A stretch of 64,000 nt of DNA from Datisca glomerata (Eukaryota; Streptophyta; Magnoliopsida; Cucurbitales; Datiscaceae), in the NCBI GenBank assembly GCA_003255025.1, contig QANY01002930.1, forward strand, positions 434,001 to 498,000, in the 5' to 3' direction. Positions 34,131 to 46,099 of the stretch are shown here, one piece after another. The position numbers and the translations under genes were made by a program. The notes beneath the pieces are model-generated. The model was not told where the DNA came from and made no database searches. It saw only the letters and a program-made list of their open reading frames with translations. Positions within the stretch are counted from its first letter, which is position 1. Each line of letters opens with the position of its first letter.

Positions 34131-34203
34131 GATGTTCACTGATGTGCAGATGTTCGGCGAGTGAAGAGGCTCCAAGGCTTTAGTGGCTGAAAGTTTCAAA
34201 ATG

Positions 34204-34330
34204 GTAATGAAGGAGCTCGCGTTTTCAAGTGGCTTACTTGCAAATATTAATTGTTTGCAAATCTCAGATTTCTGGTAATGAAGGAGCCACTAAGGCCGAA
34301 AGAACCACTTACTTGCAAATCTTAATTATT
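34204..34330. repeat. Local tandem duplication of about 70-75 bp
   Basis: 'ggtaatgaaggagc' occurs at 34,204 and 34,274, and 'cttacttgcaaat' at about 34,234 and 34,307, in the untranslated stretch before the Copia gag start. Confidence 0.7.
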
Positions 34331-34429
34331 AGTTCGAATTTGAGAGATAGAGTTTTGCCACTAGTAATCACATTTCTCACTAAAAGGGCCATTAAAGTAT
34401 TTTAAAGTAAAATAAACTAATTCTTATAT

Positions 34430-34726
34430 TACTTGTCAAAAATGAATTAAAAATAGTTGTAGCTTACCGTTGAATTTAGATTATAAATTGAACTGTGTAG
34501 TACATGATCTCTGTATATATATATTAGAAAGCCGAGGCTAGTTAGAATAGCTCAATCCCATGTGCCACGCCGCACGGTGGACGTGCTAGGTACTGTAATA
34601 TATGAGACCAAATAGTCCTCTGGCTTGTCGTTTGTACACGTGCCTTAATAGGGATGGCCCCACATGCACCCTTACCTAATAGCCATGTGAAATTGTAGTA
34701 CAACACAACATTATAAGCTCCTAACA
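34430..34726 (-). repeat. Second Copia-type LTR fragment, unrelated to the adjacent element
   Basis: On the minus strand a purine tract (GTGGGGCTTAAAGAAGAAG) leads into TGTTAGGAGCTTATAATG (34,726 down), then 'ACATGGCTATTAGGTAAGGG'-type sequence common in plant Copia LTRs. A TATATATATA promoter-like run lies near 34,520. It does not match the 3' LTR at 29.6-30.05 kb, so it belongs to another insertion. Its lower end is uncertain. Confidence 0.45.
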
Positions 34727-35389
34727 CTTCTTCTTTAAGCCCCACCTTATAATACTGTATTAATTATTATTAATTGTGTTAAGTGTGGTTTAAACACGTG
34801 GCACTATCTTTTAGGAGGAAAAACTGTAAACTCTTTCCATAATTTTATTTGGTTTCTTTAAAGAGAATTTACTTTTTGGGTTTTTATATTTTTTCACCAC
34901 TTTTCATGATTTGGTCGACAGGTAAAGTCGTTACCCGTTAGGAAGCTAAGGAGGTAAAAGGGAAGTTGGTCTTCACCTTTTCGGACCATTTTTGGTAATG
35001 CAAAGCAACCTAACCTTACAATTTCATCCCTAGAAAGTGGTGTACGACTAAATTTTGTACCAAGTTTGTATGATCCTCCAGATGTTATTCAATCTATAGT
35101 TGAGAGGGTGTTTGAAAGTGTTTGTTACTAAAAACACTTTTATGCATGATAACAGTAATATATTAAATTATAAATATTTTTATTTTTATTTTTGTATGAT
35201 ACACGAATCATATTGATCTGTATTTTGAAACATTTTAAAAAATATTTTATTAAAGTTTTCTTGCAAAATGTTTCAAAATTTCAAAGTATGTTTGGTACAA
35301 CAATATTTATTAATTCAATATGAAAATTTTTAAGTGCTTTCAAACTATTGTATCGGAAGCTTCAATAAAATAATAAATAAACTATATTT
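34727..35389. other. AT-rich spacer
   Basis: No gene is visible. A G-box-like CACGTGGCAC lies at about 34,796. Confidence 0.5.
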
Positions 35390-35981
35390 TTAATAATAAT
35401 TCGAACATTATGGTAAGTCCATGAATATCTCATTATATACTCAATATTGGAACAATCACCTAACTCAAATCTTATTACACTACTCTCTATCAGGCTTGAA
35501 CAACCCATTCGCTTGAAAATCATATTTAACATGGACGAAATCCTCTAACTAGTTTCTCAATATCATGTGGTATCTCCTCCTGAGATAGAATATTCTCTCA
35601 CATCTAAGGGTGCCCTCTATCTATTAGATCATAGTCTCCTCAAACAAGATACTCTCTTTAGGACAGAGCCATCTTTCACCCTCTATGAAGCAGAGTCATC
35701 TCCTCACACCTAAGGCTACACATCTTTCTCTTAAGGCAAAGCCTCCTCACAATGTAATGTTTCATTTAGGGTAAAACCACATCTAAATCCTCTGTCGAGA
35801 CATAATCATCGAATCCTAAACGAATACCTTATATTTATAAAATCATGAAAAATGATAATTTCACATGTAAAATAGGAAAGCTATTTAAAACAGAATATCA
35901 CAAAATATCTTTCATAAACTTTCTCATAAATAGGAAAGTCCTACTTAGTCCCTAAGGTATTTGAGTCACTAAATTCTAACA
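35390..35981 (-). repeat. 3' LTR of a TRIM-like or deleted Copia element
   Basis: Directly repeated at 36,390-37,031 (shared phrases include 'cacctaa.tcaaatct.attacac', 'gaatacct.atatttata' and 'aatatcacaaaatatctttc'). On the minus strand it starts TGTTAGAATTTAGTGAC at 35,981, immediately after the polypurine tract GTCAAGGTGGAGAT. The lower end is estimated from where similarity fades. Confidence 0.75.
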
Positions 35982-36389
35982 ATCTCCACCTTGACTCAAA
36001 TTCCACCATCATAGAACAACCAGCATCGCTGCAGCAACTCCACCTTGAATCAAACGATCTTCAATCACAAACATTAGCATTCATATTTGAGCCAAAATAC
36101 ATGCGCTTCAACTTATATCATGCTTTCACCATCTATGAATCACGAAACCCCTTTACTGTCTCAAAAATGTCAAAAACAAAATAATCTGTCCAAAATAGAA
36201 TCAAAATTCTTTTACTCAAAGAATCACCAATACATACCAGTTTTTACATATGTACCACATCACACCAAAAACTTTAGTCATAATAAAAAATTGACATCAT
36301 TTAACCATTCAAATCAAACCTTACGTGAACATTGCATATCAACCCTTTAAACACTTCAGATCAAAGCATTGGTCCTATATAATTTGTTT
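35982..36389 (-). mobile_element. Short interior of the TRIM-like element
   Basis: Only about 0.4 kb separates the two LTRs, too short for gag-pol, and no coding similarity is seen. It contains the polypurine tract next to the 3' LTR and a second copy of the same phrase 'ctccaccttga.tcaaa' (35,985 and 36,038 on the plus strand). A tRNA primer site next to the upper LTR is not clearly preserved. Confidence 0.6.
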
Positions 36390-37031
36390 TAATTGCAGCG
36401 TCAATAATATAATATTTTAATGTGGTTCGATTTATTTGCGTATGTCTATGCTCATTATAACATCAACATTACACACTCAAATATTGAAGTAACCACCTAA
36501 TTCAAATCTCATTACACCCAAATCTAAACCCAACACCTACAAAATTATTATCTTAGAAATCATAACTAACTTAGACAAAAGTCACCACTCTCGATCGGAC
36601 TTGAGCAACATACTCGCTTGAAAACCATTTAATAGAGGTAAAGTCTTCTGACTTACCTCTCAATATCATGAGAATACCCTCCTAAGATAGAGCCTTCTCT
36701 CACACTAAGGCTCTGCCCTATCTCTTATAGGGCAGAACTACTTCCCACCATGTGCCAAAGCTGAGCCATCTTTTTTAATCTTAAGGTTGCACTCTTTCTC
36801 TTAAGACATATCCTCATCACAATGAGATACTCATTTTAGCGTAGAGCTATCTCTCAACCCCCTATCAAAGTAGAACCATCGAACCCTAAACCAATACCTC
36901 ATATTTATACAATCACAAAAAAAAAACGTAATTTTTGTATTCAAAATAAAATATCACAAAATATCTTTCATAACCATATTTAAAAATAGAAATTTTGGTT
37001 CCCAAGAAATTTAAGGAACCAACTTCTGACA
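36390..37031 (-). repeat. 5' LTR of the TRIM-like or deleted Copia element
   Basis: On the minus strand it begins TGTCAGAAGTTGGTTCC at 37,031, matching the start of the copy at 35,981 with changes. The two LTRs differ at many positions and by indels, so the insertion is old. Confidence 0.75.
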
Positions 37032-39004
37032 GGTACAATACACTCTCAAGTCACCCTGAGAAACCAAATTGATGATAACAGAAAAGCTTATAGATGAATG
37101 ACAAAACTTACGATAAAAACTCACTTAATAAATCATATTCAAAATAAATCCAAATTGGTATGCGTAATAGAATTATTCATATTCAAAATTTAAAAAACAA
37201 TTATATGTTATGGAATCTGATAATGCAAAGAATGTGGTTCACGGTCCCAAAGTGATGGCTTGATCAAGGCCAAGAGAACAAACAAATGATAAATACTGAC
37301 ATTTCTGTTTATGCATAATCGACGTTTTTGAGTCTAGTATCAGAATTTGATCAACATAGAAATAAATTCGTTTAATTGAAGAAAACAAATGGTGGAAAGT
37401 AAATTCTCAATTGCAAGTTTGGGGTTCAACTTTAAACTTATGCAAGTGATAAAACAATGATAAAACTTAAATTTTACACAGAATTTCCCAAAAGACGTGT
37501 ATATATTAAGCCCGAATTTTTTCTTAATATAATCAAACCGATTTGTCTTATTCAAAAGGTATATTTTAGTTTATTAAGTAGCTTCGTCGGCTTCCTAGTC
37601 TTAAGCTAATTGTTCTTAGCAATCATAAATAAATAAGGTGAGAATACATGAAATATTAAACCATTGCCCCAGTTGTAAGGTGCATGAATACTACAACTTA
37701 GCCCCAAAAGTTGGACTAAGGAATAATCAGAGTGCAAACAGTATAATTAACTAATCTAATCACAAAACAGTAAAGTGGATAGTAGCATATTTTATATCAT
37801 CAGATATTATTATTTATATTACTAATCCAAGAATAATGTATTTGATGTTTGTGTTCTTGTTTTCAATTTGGCCACCAAAATTTCAATTTAGTCAACAAAC
37901 TTACTAATTATTAGTAAGTAAAACATTTCCTGTCAACATTAAATTATTAGTTACATGAAAATAGATCCCTCCTGTTAGATCTAGTTGGAGATCCAATATG
38001 AGGGGATTATGTTTATTAAATCGTGGTCGTCCTTGTGAACACGGATGGCTACAATGATCTTGACATGTCTACTAAGAAGATGTCACAACTTTTCATTTTA
38101 TTTTTTATTTTTATTTCTTTTATTTACCTTTTAGTGTCACTAAATCAGGGCCGTCCATTTTAAAATGGACAGTCCAGATTCATTACAATTCTCTATTGTT
38201 CCTTTGCATTATCCACGTGAATGCATATGATATGATTATTCCAAGAAAAGTAGTCATTTTTGCAATCGAGCATTAAAAAACAACAGGATTTTCCTTAATT
38301 TTTAATGAAAAATGATGTTGATTAAACAAGAAGCTCTTAATTTTTAATAAATTATAAGTTCGGACACGAAAACTTAATTATAAAATTAAAATTTCATAAT
38401 TAAATTGACAACAAACACAAATTTTAAAGATCTTAAACGTATTTTACCCGAATGACATAAGATGAAGATATAATCGTTAAGATCTAATATATAGAGCTAT
38501 ACTAATTTTGTTTAAATATAAAATCAGTTTATAATTTAATGAAGAGTGCAGAATCCGCTTGTCAGATGGAAAGAAGAAAGTATTTGGATTTTTTCTCAAG
38601 AAATTCCGGACCCATGTTCATTCATTCATTGTCTTTGTTAAAACTTTATTTTTTTAGGTTAGTTAGCTTTGTATATTGAAAACACGAAAATATATGGGGT
38701 TGGATTTATAAGATTGTTAGATTTTGTTTGTATATCAAGGTTCCATGTGGTTTTGCACCAAATATGAACGGAAATACTAATTTATTAAGTTCACCATTAA
38801 TGTTCTTAGTTCTCGTTGGATAGTTAATCTCGTCTAAATTTTCCTAATAATAGATCTGGCTTAAATATAAACTAATGTTTAATTAACCAATGGATGTTTA
38901 AGTTATTATTAAATTGGTGTTATCATTAGTTAAAACTATTTTTTAATTGACAGATTATTAATTTGGTATATATCCTGGTTTGTTAGAATTACTCATTTTG
39001 TAAT
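37032..39004. other. AT-rich stretch without genes; one 18-bp perfect palindrome
   Basis: No gene is recognised. GTCCATTTTAAAATGGAC at 38,153-38,170 is a perfect palindrome. Confidence 0.55.
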
Positions 39005-39110
39005 AATAATCCTAGACTAAGGGCATAACCCACATCACTTCTTGAAAGATGAGGTATTGAGTTCGAATCTCTCAATCCACAATTTAACAAAAAAATCTTA
39101 AATAAAGTGT
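39005..39110 (+). mobile_element. tRNA-derived SINE-like fragment
   Basis: GAGTTCGAATCTC at about 39,059-39,071 is an excellent polymerase III B-box. An A-box-like region lies about 40 bp upstream (AAGGGCATAACCCAC), and an A-rich run ('aacaaaaaaatctt') follows. This is the layout of a plant tRNA-related SINE, probably truncated. Confidence 0.5.
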
Positions 39111-39611
39111 CATCTTAGCTAGTGATGTATCAAATATTTATCGTCTAATATTTTAAAACTCTTTATGTTGAGTTTTCCAATCAATTAATGAGTGTTGACA
39201 TGTCAATTGATTAAATAAAATTTTGTCTACAACTCAGTCAATCTAGAGTTATTTATTTTCTAGTTTAATAGATAAACATCACATATTTCTTTGCCAAAAT
39301 GTTCCTATTTCACATTGGCCAATGTGGTGAAAAGGAAACTTTAAATCCAGTTTGAAAACTTTAAATGATGATACCTGAATATTGGAATAATACACGCATT
39401 GCTCTTTCAAAAAATATAATGTAGTAGAAATTGTAATATAAATTTCTATTGGCTATGGGTAATATTTCTTTCTCGAATGTTCATAACTAAGTTTTTTAAC
39501 ATCATAGATTCCATTCAAACCAGTCAAAAATTTAGAATCGATATTGCCAGTTAATTTTTCGTCTCAATTAAAGCGGTAACATTATTAGATAAGAAAATAA
39601 GTTGAAGTATT

Positions 39612-40228
39612 TGTTGGAGGTATTACTTGTAGTTCATGAACGGAAGACACATGTCTTTCATTCACCTAGGAGATGGAATATAGTTGTGTAAGATTAATGG
39701 GTCAGCTCAGTTTTCACCGACCATAAACAAGCTTGAACCTGGAGGAGGAATCATGATGGTGGGTGGACCTCAGAAATCTACAGGTTTCTGAGCTCGAGAT
39801 ATGCAGCTAGAGGCTATATGTTCACGTCAACCTAATTATTGCCAACTGAAAGGTGTACTCCATATGACCTCCAAGCATTAGACTCATAGCCAGCATGTCC
39901 AACCATTATCTTCTATGTTAGGAGAACTTACTTTAAGTCCTCTCAAGTTAGTTCGGAAGATAAAGACATTTACTAACAAGAGTTACCAAGGTATGACTCT
40001 TCTATTTAAAAAAAGGTATGACTCTTCTATAAATACCCCCTCCAACTCTTTGGATAGGTTATCCCAACTCGATCTACACAAATATTTACTTAGGGATTGA
40101 ATGCTCTTTAGCATGGTAATCACCTCACTTGTGAGAGCTTGCCTTTAAGTTCCTTATCTTCTTTTGTATTCAGGTCAATCAAGGTACCAACATAAAACAC
40201 ATCTGCTCTCGATTTTTGGGCAGCAACA
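39612..40228 (+). repeat. 5' LTR of the Tat element
   Basis: 617 bp, from TGTTGGAGG to GGGCAGCAACA. It is alignable along its length with 49,143-49,805 (e.g. 'accataaacaagcttgaac' against 'accataaacaggcttgaac'). A promoter-like 'ttctataaatacccc' lies near 40,025, and a small internal duplication of 'aaggtatgactcttctat' lies at about 39,989 and 40,013. Confidence 0.92.
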
Positions 40229-40230
40229 AC

Positions 40231-40250
40231 TAGCGTTATGGAAATAACTT
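40231..40250 (+). other. Degenerate primer-binding site
   Basis: TAGCGTTATGGAAATAACTT, two bases after the 5' LTR, lines up with the common plant gypsy primer site of form TGGCGCCGTCTGTGGGAACTT. Most of the differences are C-to-T or G-to-A, as expected from decay of methylated DNA. Confidence 0.65.
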
Positions 40251-40754
40251 GTGGTCATTTTCTTAAAATATATGTGTTGCACTAAGTGTGTATCGGAGTT
40301 AGAATACCTAGCTAGAATCTCGATTAAAACCCAAAGTTCCATCTACCATATTGAAGGAATTTACTCCAATGAGGAGGACCAACCATCATCCTCACCAGAA
40401 GGACTAACTATCCTTCTCACCAGAAGGATCCCATCTTCTGGTCACCTAGAGAAATAAAATAGGAAAAAATGGAGTTGCCACCCTGTAAAAGGTGAAGGTG
40501 GTGAGAAAAATGAGGAAGGACATGGCCCAAATGTTCCAAACAATGGTTGTTAGTCTACCTCAAATAGCCCTCATGGCTCCCTCAGGCCCTACGCCTTTAC
40601 CACCAAACCTTTTCCCTTGTACGCCACGCGCCTGAACAAGAGGGCGCTCAAAACTTCTATAGGATGGGGATTCAAGCTAGGTTTCACCTGGAAAAGGAAA
40701 AGGGCTAAGAGATAGAGGTAGATAGGGTTGTTGAGGAATGCCCAGGCCTAGGAA

Positions 40755-41880
40755 GTGGGCTCCATGCAACCTGATGTTCAATCTGACAACATCACCAATA
40801 GTGCGACAAGCTCATACCCTTGGTCAGAGATCCAACGATTCCAAAAGCTTATAGAAAAGATCAAACAAAGCACAAGACAATTAGAGGGGTCTCCAATTGT
40901 AACATTACTCGAACAAATAGAATCAAATTATACTCCAGAGATCATGCGGGTAGAGCTCCCCCTAATTTTAAAATGTAGTCCATCACACTTTATAATGGAG
41001 CAAAGGATCCATTTGATCACATGGATTCTTATCTCACGTGGATGGAGCTATGGCATACACCATGTGAAGTCATGTGCAAAGCATTTCCATTAACCCTTAC
41101 TGGACTTGCAAGAAAGTGGATGTGGTTGATAAAACCCAGCTCCTTCGGTTCCTTTACAGAGTTATAAAAAATGTTCAGAGGATAGCTTGTGGGTGGGAGA
41201 GATAGTAAGAAGTCGAACTCGTAATTAATTACCATTAAACAAGGATAGACAAAAGTTTTAAGGATTACATGATATTGTTTAACGGTAAGGTGCTAGAAGT
41301 AGGCCACTGTAGTGATGAAATAATGTTAAATGCTCTGAGATCAAATATCACTTACCAAGATAAAATGGTCAATGGCTGAATTGATCAAATGTCCTTGATA
41401 GAGCTCTAGATAAGGATATGAGGTACATAAGCATGGAAGAGGTGATCAAGTCTAAGATAGAGCAATCAGAGGTGTCAGTTTTGGCCAACAAAAGAAGAGG
41501 GTCCCACATGGTGAAAAAAAAGATTGATATCATGAACTTAGAATCCTCAAGCAGAAAGTCAAGGTAGCACGACCCTAGCAAGAAAGGGTGGAATACTACA
41601 AAGGATATATGCCAGCTACACTCCAATTACCATCTTAAAAGATAAGATCTTTAATGTTATTAGGAATAGAAATATCCCCCGAGCTCTCAGAGTGATCGAA
41701 ACTCAAACTTATAAAAAGGAAAGCTCAAAATATTATGCATACCACCAGGACACAGGACATAACACTGAAGAATGCTTTTGCTTACGAGAAGAGATTGAGC
41801 CACTTATATAAAAGGGATATTTAAAGGCGTTTGTGGTTGATAAAAGAAACACAAGTGAAAATAGTCTACCTACATAGGAA
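40755..41880 (+). pseudogene. gag of the Tat element
   Basis: The frame opens with MGSMQPDVQSDN. Further along, in shifted frames, come the Tat gag signature around 41,010-41,150 (HVKSCAKHFH region, then LTLTGLARKWMWLIKPSS) and, near 41,735, YAYHQDTGHNTEECFCLRE. The last is the zinc-knuckle-like segment that normally reads 'C.FH...GH.T..C..L'. Several frameshifts break it. Confidence 0.85.
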
Positions 41881-42099
41881 AAGAATAATGATAAGCTAAT
41901 GGAGCCAGGATAAGAGAAGCAACAGAGACCCAATTGTGAAGTAAAATTTTTTTTCGAAGGACCAAGTGAGTGTAACTCGAACATCAGATGTAAACAAACT
42001 TCTCGAGAAACAAGATATCTTAGCGTCTTTAGTGTCTACCTCAAACCCAATAGGAAAGAAGATGAGTTCATTAAGTTCCCCGAGGAAGAAGCATACTGG

Positions 42100-45000
42100 G
42101 TCCACCAACTAAACTATGTTGACTGAGTAATCTTCTCCATGATTTTTAATGTCAAAGTATGGAGGAACTTGGTCGACAATGGCATCACCGCATATGTGTT
42201 TTTTTCTTAAGGCCTTTTAGTAAATAGGTTTGAATGAGAAACAAATCTGTATATTCTTCATACCTTGATAGGTTTGAGGGGCACAAGGTCATTCCTGAAG
42301 GAACAATTGACTTACATATGACAATAAGAAAGGCCCCTAAAGTCGTTATGCATTAACTGAGTTTCATAGTGGTCAAGAGCATCTCTATGTATAATAGAAT
42401 CTTGGGTCGTCCTGTCATTCATAAGTTCAAAGTACTACTCTCTACTTATCATTAAGTCATGAAATTCCTAACTCCTGTGGGGGTAGGTTTGGTCAGAGGC
42501 AACTAGCCGACTTCTAGGGATTGTTATGTAGCATGTATATAGGGAAAAGAAAAATCATGGCTGCTCATCGATTAAATAAAAGAATAGCTCAGTGATCCAT
42601 TACATGGACAAGCAGTGAGGCCCTTAGAATATGCCCCAGTGGATCATACACTCGATTATGTGATATAGATCGTGTCATTTCTTGGTGAAAGACAGAAGGA
42701 AGATTTTTCAAGCTTCAGAGGTCTAATAAGGATGTGTTCACCTGGGCCCATGAAAACATGAATGAATAGATCTCAAGTAATGGTCCACAAGCTGAACGTG
42801 GATCAAGGTTTATGGCTGGTTTGTCATGAATAGAGAAGTTTTGTCCAAGCTCCAAAGGAATCCATCAACAAGGAAATGGAAAATTTCTCCAGGCAGGTTT
42901 TATTACGGAAGTGCACTAAATCGACTGGCTGGAAAAATGTGGTGTTGGTCAAGAAAGCTAGTGGAAAGTGGAGAATTTGCATCGATTTTACAGACCTCAA
43001 CGGAGCCGGCCCTAAAGATAGCTTCCCCATCATTTAGATATACCACCTCGTGGATATTATAACGGGCCACGACCTTCTTAGCTTCATGGACACATATTTA
43101 GAGTATAATCTGATCTAGGTACATGGAATGATCAAAGAAAATACATGTTCTGTTTCTAGTTATGAGACGTATACACGGTGATGTTGTTTGAGATAAAAAA
43201 TTACTAGAATTGCCTACCAGAGGCTAGTAAATAAGATTTCCGCTTCATATTTCAAGAAATATGGAGGTCTATATAGATGATATGCTCATCAAAAGCAGGA
43301 AAATAATGGATCACATAGCACAACTGATCGAGACCTTTGCCACACATACAAGATACAACATGAAGTTAAATCCTATAAAGTGTGCTTTTGGATTAGCATG
43401 GGAAAATTCCTTGGTTTTATGGTCAACCAAAGGGGCACATATGTAAATTCAGGCTTTCCTTAAAATGGAACCACTCAAGTCAATCAAGGAGTGTCTTTCT
43501 GACAGGATAGAAGCCCTAAACATGTCCGTCCAATGGTAGACAGACAAGTGCCTTATTTTCTTCAAAATGAATAGGAACAATTCAACGTTTAAGTGGTAAG
43601 AGGAATGTCAGCAAGCCTTCCTGGAATTGACGCAGTACATGGGGCAACACCACTACTTTTCAAGACAGCACAAGGGGAAATATTCTCTTATATTTAACCT
43701 TCTCAAATACGGTGTGAGCTCTGCCCTAATTAGAGAAGATGAGGTAAAATGCCAACAACTAGTGTATTATGTAAAGAAAGCCATATTGAGAGCAAATATG
43801 TAATATCCAGACTAGATAAACTGGCTCTTGCCTTGATAGTCATTGTTAAACGCCTTTGGCCCTATTCCCAAGCTCACCCAATTCGTATACTCACAAATTA
43901 TCCATAAGGTAGGTCCTACAATAACCTAACTCTTTAGGATGGTTTGGCAAATAGGCAGTAAGATCAACGAATTCAAGATTAACTTCACCCTCAGAAAAAT
44001 CAGTAAAAGGGAAGGCCATAGTAGATTTAATAGTCAACCTCACCCCTGCTCCTAATTGTGCCAGTGACCTCTAGGCATTGTGTATTGATGGATCCTTAAA
44101 TGAAAAAGGAGCAAGGCAGGTTTGTCGCTCGTTGCTCTAAATTACTCCAAGATTGAGTATACTTTGAGATTCAGGTTTAAAACTTTTAACAATGAAACTG
44201 AGTATGAGGCCCTCCTAGTAAGATTAAGCTTATCAGATTAATGGGGCATTAATCCCATATTTTTAGCGACTCTCAGCTCATGGTGAATCAGCTCACGATA
44301 GAGTACCAACGATGGGAGAAAGAATGACTAAGTATTTGACTAAGACTGGAATGCTATTAGCGTAATTCAGTTCTTCCACGATCTATAAGATTCTGAGGAG
44401 TCAGAATAGGAATGCATGCACATTGGCAAGACTGGCCTCACGTATTTGATTTAGAAATGAGAGGTTTATGCTTGTGAAATTCCTACCTCAGTATAGTATC
44501 AAACAAATTGAAATCATGGAAGCTTCCACCCCAGTTCAGGGCTTGTCGTGGATGACTCTGATCCTATTTTACCTATGTGAGGAAATCTTTTCTGAGATAA
44601 AAAAAGAAGTTTATCTGTTACATGTTTGCTAATTGTTGAGGCTTTGTATGACATGAAAGAGGTGCATGGGTGCGTTTGTGAAAATCACAATAGTGTAAAT
44701 GTCGTGGGCCATAAGATTAGGAGGCAAGGGTAATAGCCGACCATGGAACTAGATATAAATATTTTTGTCCAAAATTGTGGCAAATGCCAGAGATTTTCCA
44801 ACATACCCACCAAACACCCGACAAATCTTTCGCCCTGCACTCAGTAGGGGGCAGATCTGATAGGGTCTATGTTTGTGGCTAAGGAGTAAAATAAATTTTC
44901 AATTATAGTTATTGACTACTTCACTAAGTGGGTTGAGGCTGAACCACTAGCCACCGTAAATGAGCATGAGACCTCAGACTTCATCTAGAATAACATAATA

Positions 45001-45390
45001 TGTCACTATGGAATACCATTTCTATTACAACTGATAATGGGAGACAATTCTACAATGTCGAGTTCGATTAGCTCTGCAAGCATCTCGGTGTTAGACACTT
45101 CACGTCCTCACCAATGCATCATTAGTGTAATGGACAAGTCGAGTCAGCAAACAAAACCATGAAGCGTTACCTCAAAAAGAAACTTGAGGAAAAGTAGGGA
45201 CTCTAGGTCGAAGAGCTCCCTAATGTCTTATGGTCATACATGCACAATCATAGAGGATGTGAGACCAAGAATGTACAAGCTTAAGGATCTAAGTGATCAG
45301 CCCCTTCCACATCCTTGGAACGCAGAGCACCTATTTCATTTCAGTAACTTTTCCCTGTTGTACTACACACTTGATGTTATGTAATGACGA
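42100..45390 (+). pseudogene. pol of the Tat element: protease, RT, RNase H, second RNase H, integrase
   Basis: Domains in order on the plus strand. A decayed protease lies near 42,140-42,230. Reverse transcriptase starts near 42,900 (VVLVKKASGKWRICIDFTDL); the catalytic YIDDMLIKS is at about 43,270 and the 'KFLGFMVNQRG' block near 43,405. A first RNase H lies at about 43,680-43,950. A second, plant/archaeal-type RNase H is at 44,120-44,320 (YTLRFRFKTFNNETEYEALL). The integrase core is at 44,900-45,180: Asp in VIDYFTKWVEAE, Asp in TTDNGRQF, Glu in NGQVESANKT. The C-terminal tail is at 45,270-45,330 (YKLKDLSDQPLPHPWNAEHL). Many stops and frameshifts. The second RNase H is diagnostic for the Tat lineage. 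Confidence 0.9.
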
Positions 45391-45394
45391 ACAT

Positions 45395-45885
45395 TGAGAA
45401 TGTTCATGCTAGGAAAACTAAGGAAATCCTAACCTATAATCGTATGCTAGACAAGAACACTAAGGAAGATACTGATCTACACTATCAAGCTAGATAGGTA
45501 AACTAAGGAAAATTCTCTCATGCTAAGCAAGTAAACGACAAAAATTTCTTACCTACACTATCAAGTTAGACAGGTAAACAAAGAACAATCTAGACCTACT
45601 CATTTATGCTAGGCAGGTAAATCAAGGAAAAGCCTGACCAACCCTTTTATGCTAGAATTAAGGAAAATCATGACTGATAATCTCATGCTAGATAGATAAA
45701 TTAAGAAAAGTCCTAACCCACGCTCTCATAACTAGGAAAGTAAAGTTAGAAAAATCATGACCCTTGATCTCATTTTATGTGGGTAAACTGAGGAAAATCC
45801 TAATCTATGGTCTCATGCTAGGCAACTAAGCTAAGGAAAATCATGACCAATGCTCTAACGCAAGGCAGAAATAGTAAGATGAACT
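45395..45885 (+). repeat. 3' minisatellite of the Tat element, about 10 units of roughly 45 bp
   Basis: Imperfect units built on 'tgctaggcaggtaaact' + 'aaggaaaatcctgacc' + 'ctcat' follow each other between the integrase end and the antisense ORF. Unit length varies from about 40 to 60 bp. Tandem repeats in this untranslated region are a known trait of Tat/Ogre-type elements. Confidence 0.85.
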
Positions 45886-46099
45886 CTGTCCTACAAAATT
45901 TATATGTAGGCCTTAGCACTCTAGACTTGTATGCAATTAATATTCGAGCGACGTCGCGTTCATAATTCTACCAAGGCGTCCATCGAATATAGGATTGTTA
46001 CTCATGTTATCATAGCGTACATTCATTAAATGACAACAGACACTAGCTTAAGTTAAGTTATTTGCTTACATTAATTTGATATTGTGTTGGTGAATGAAA

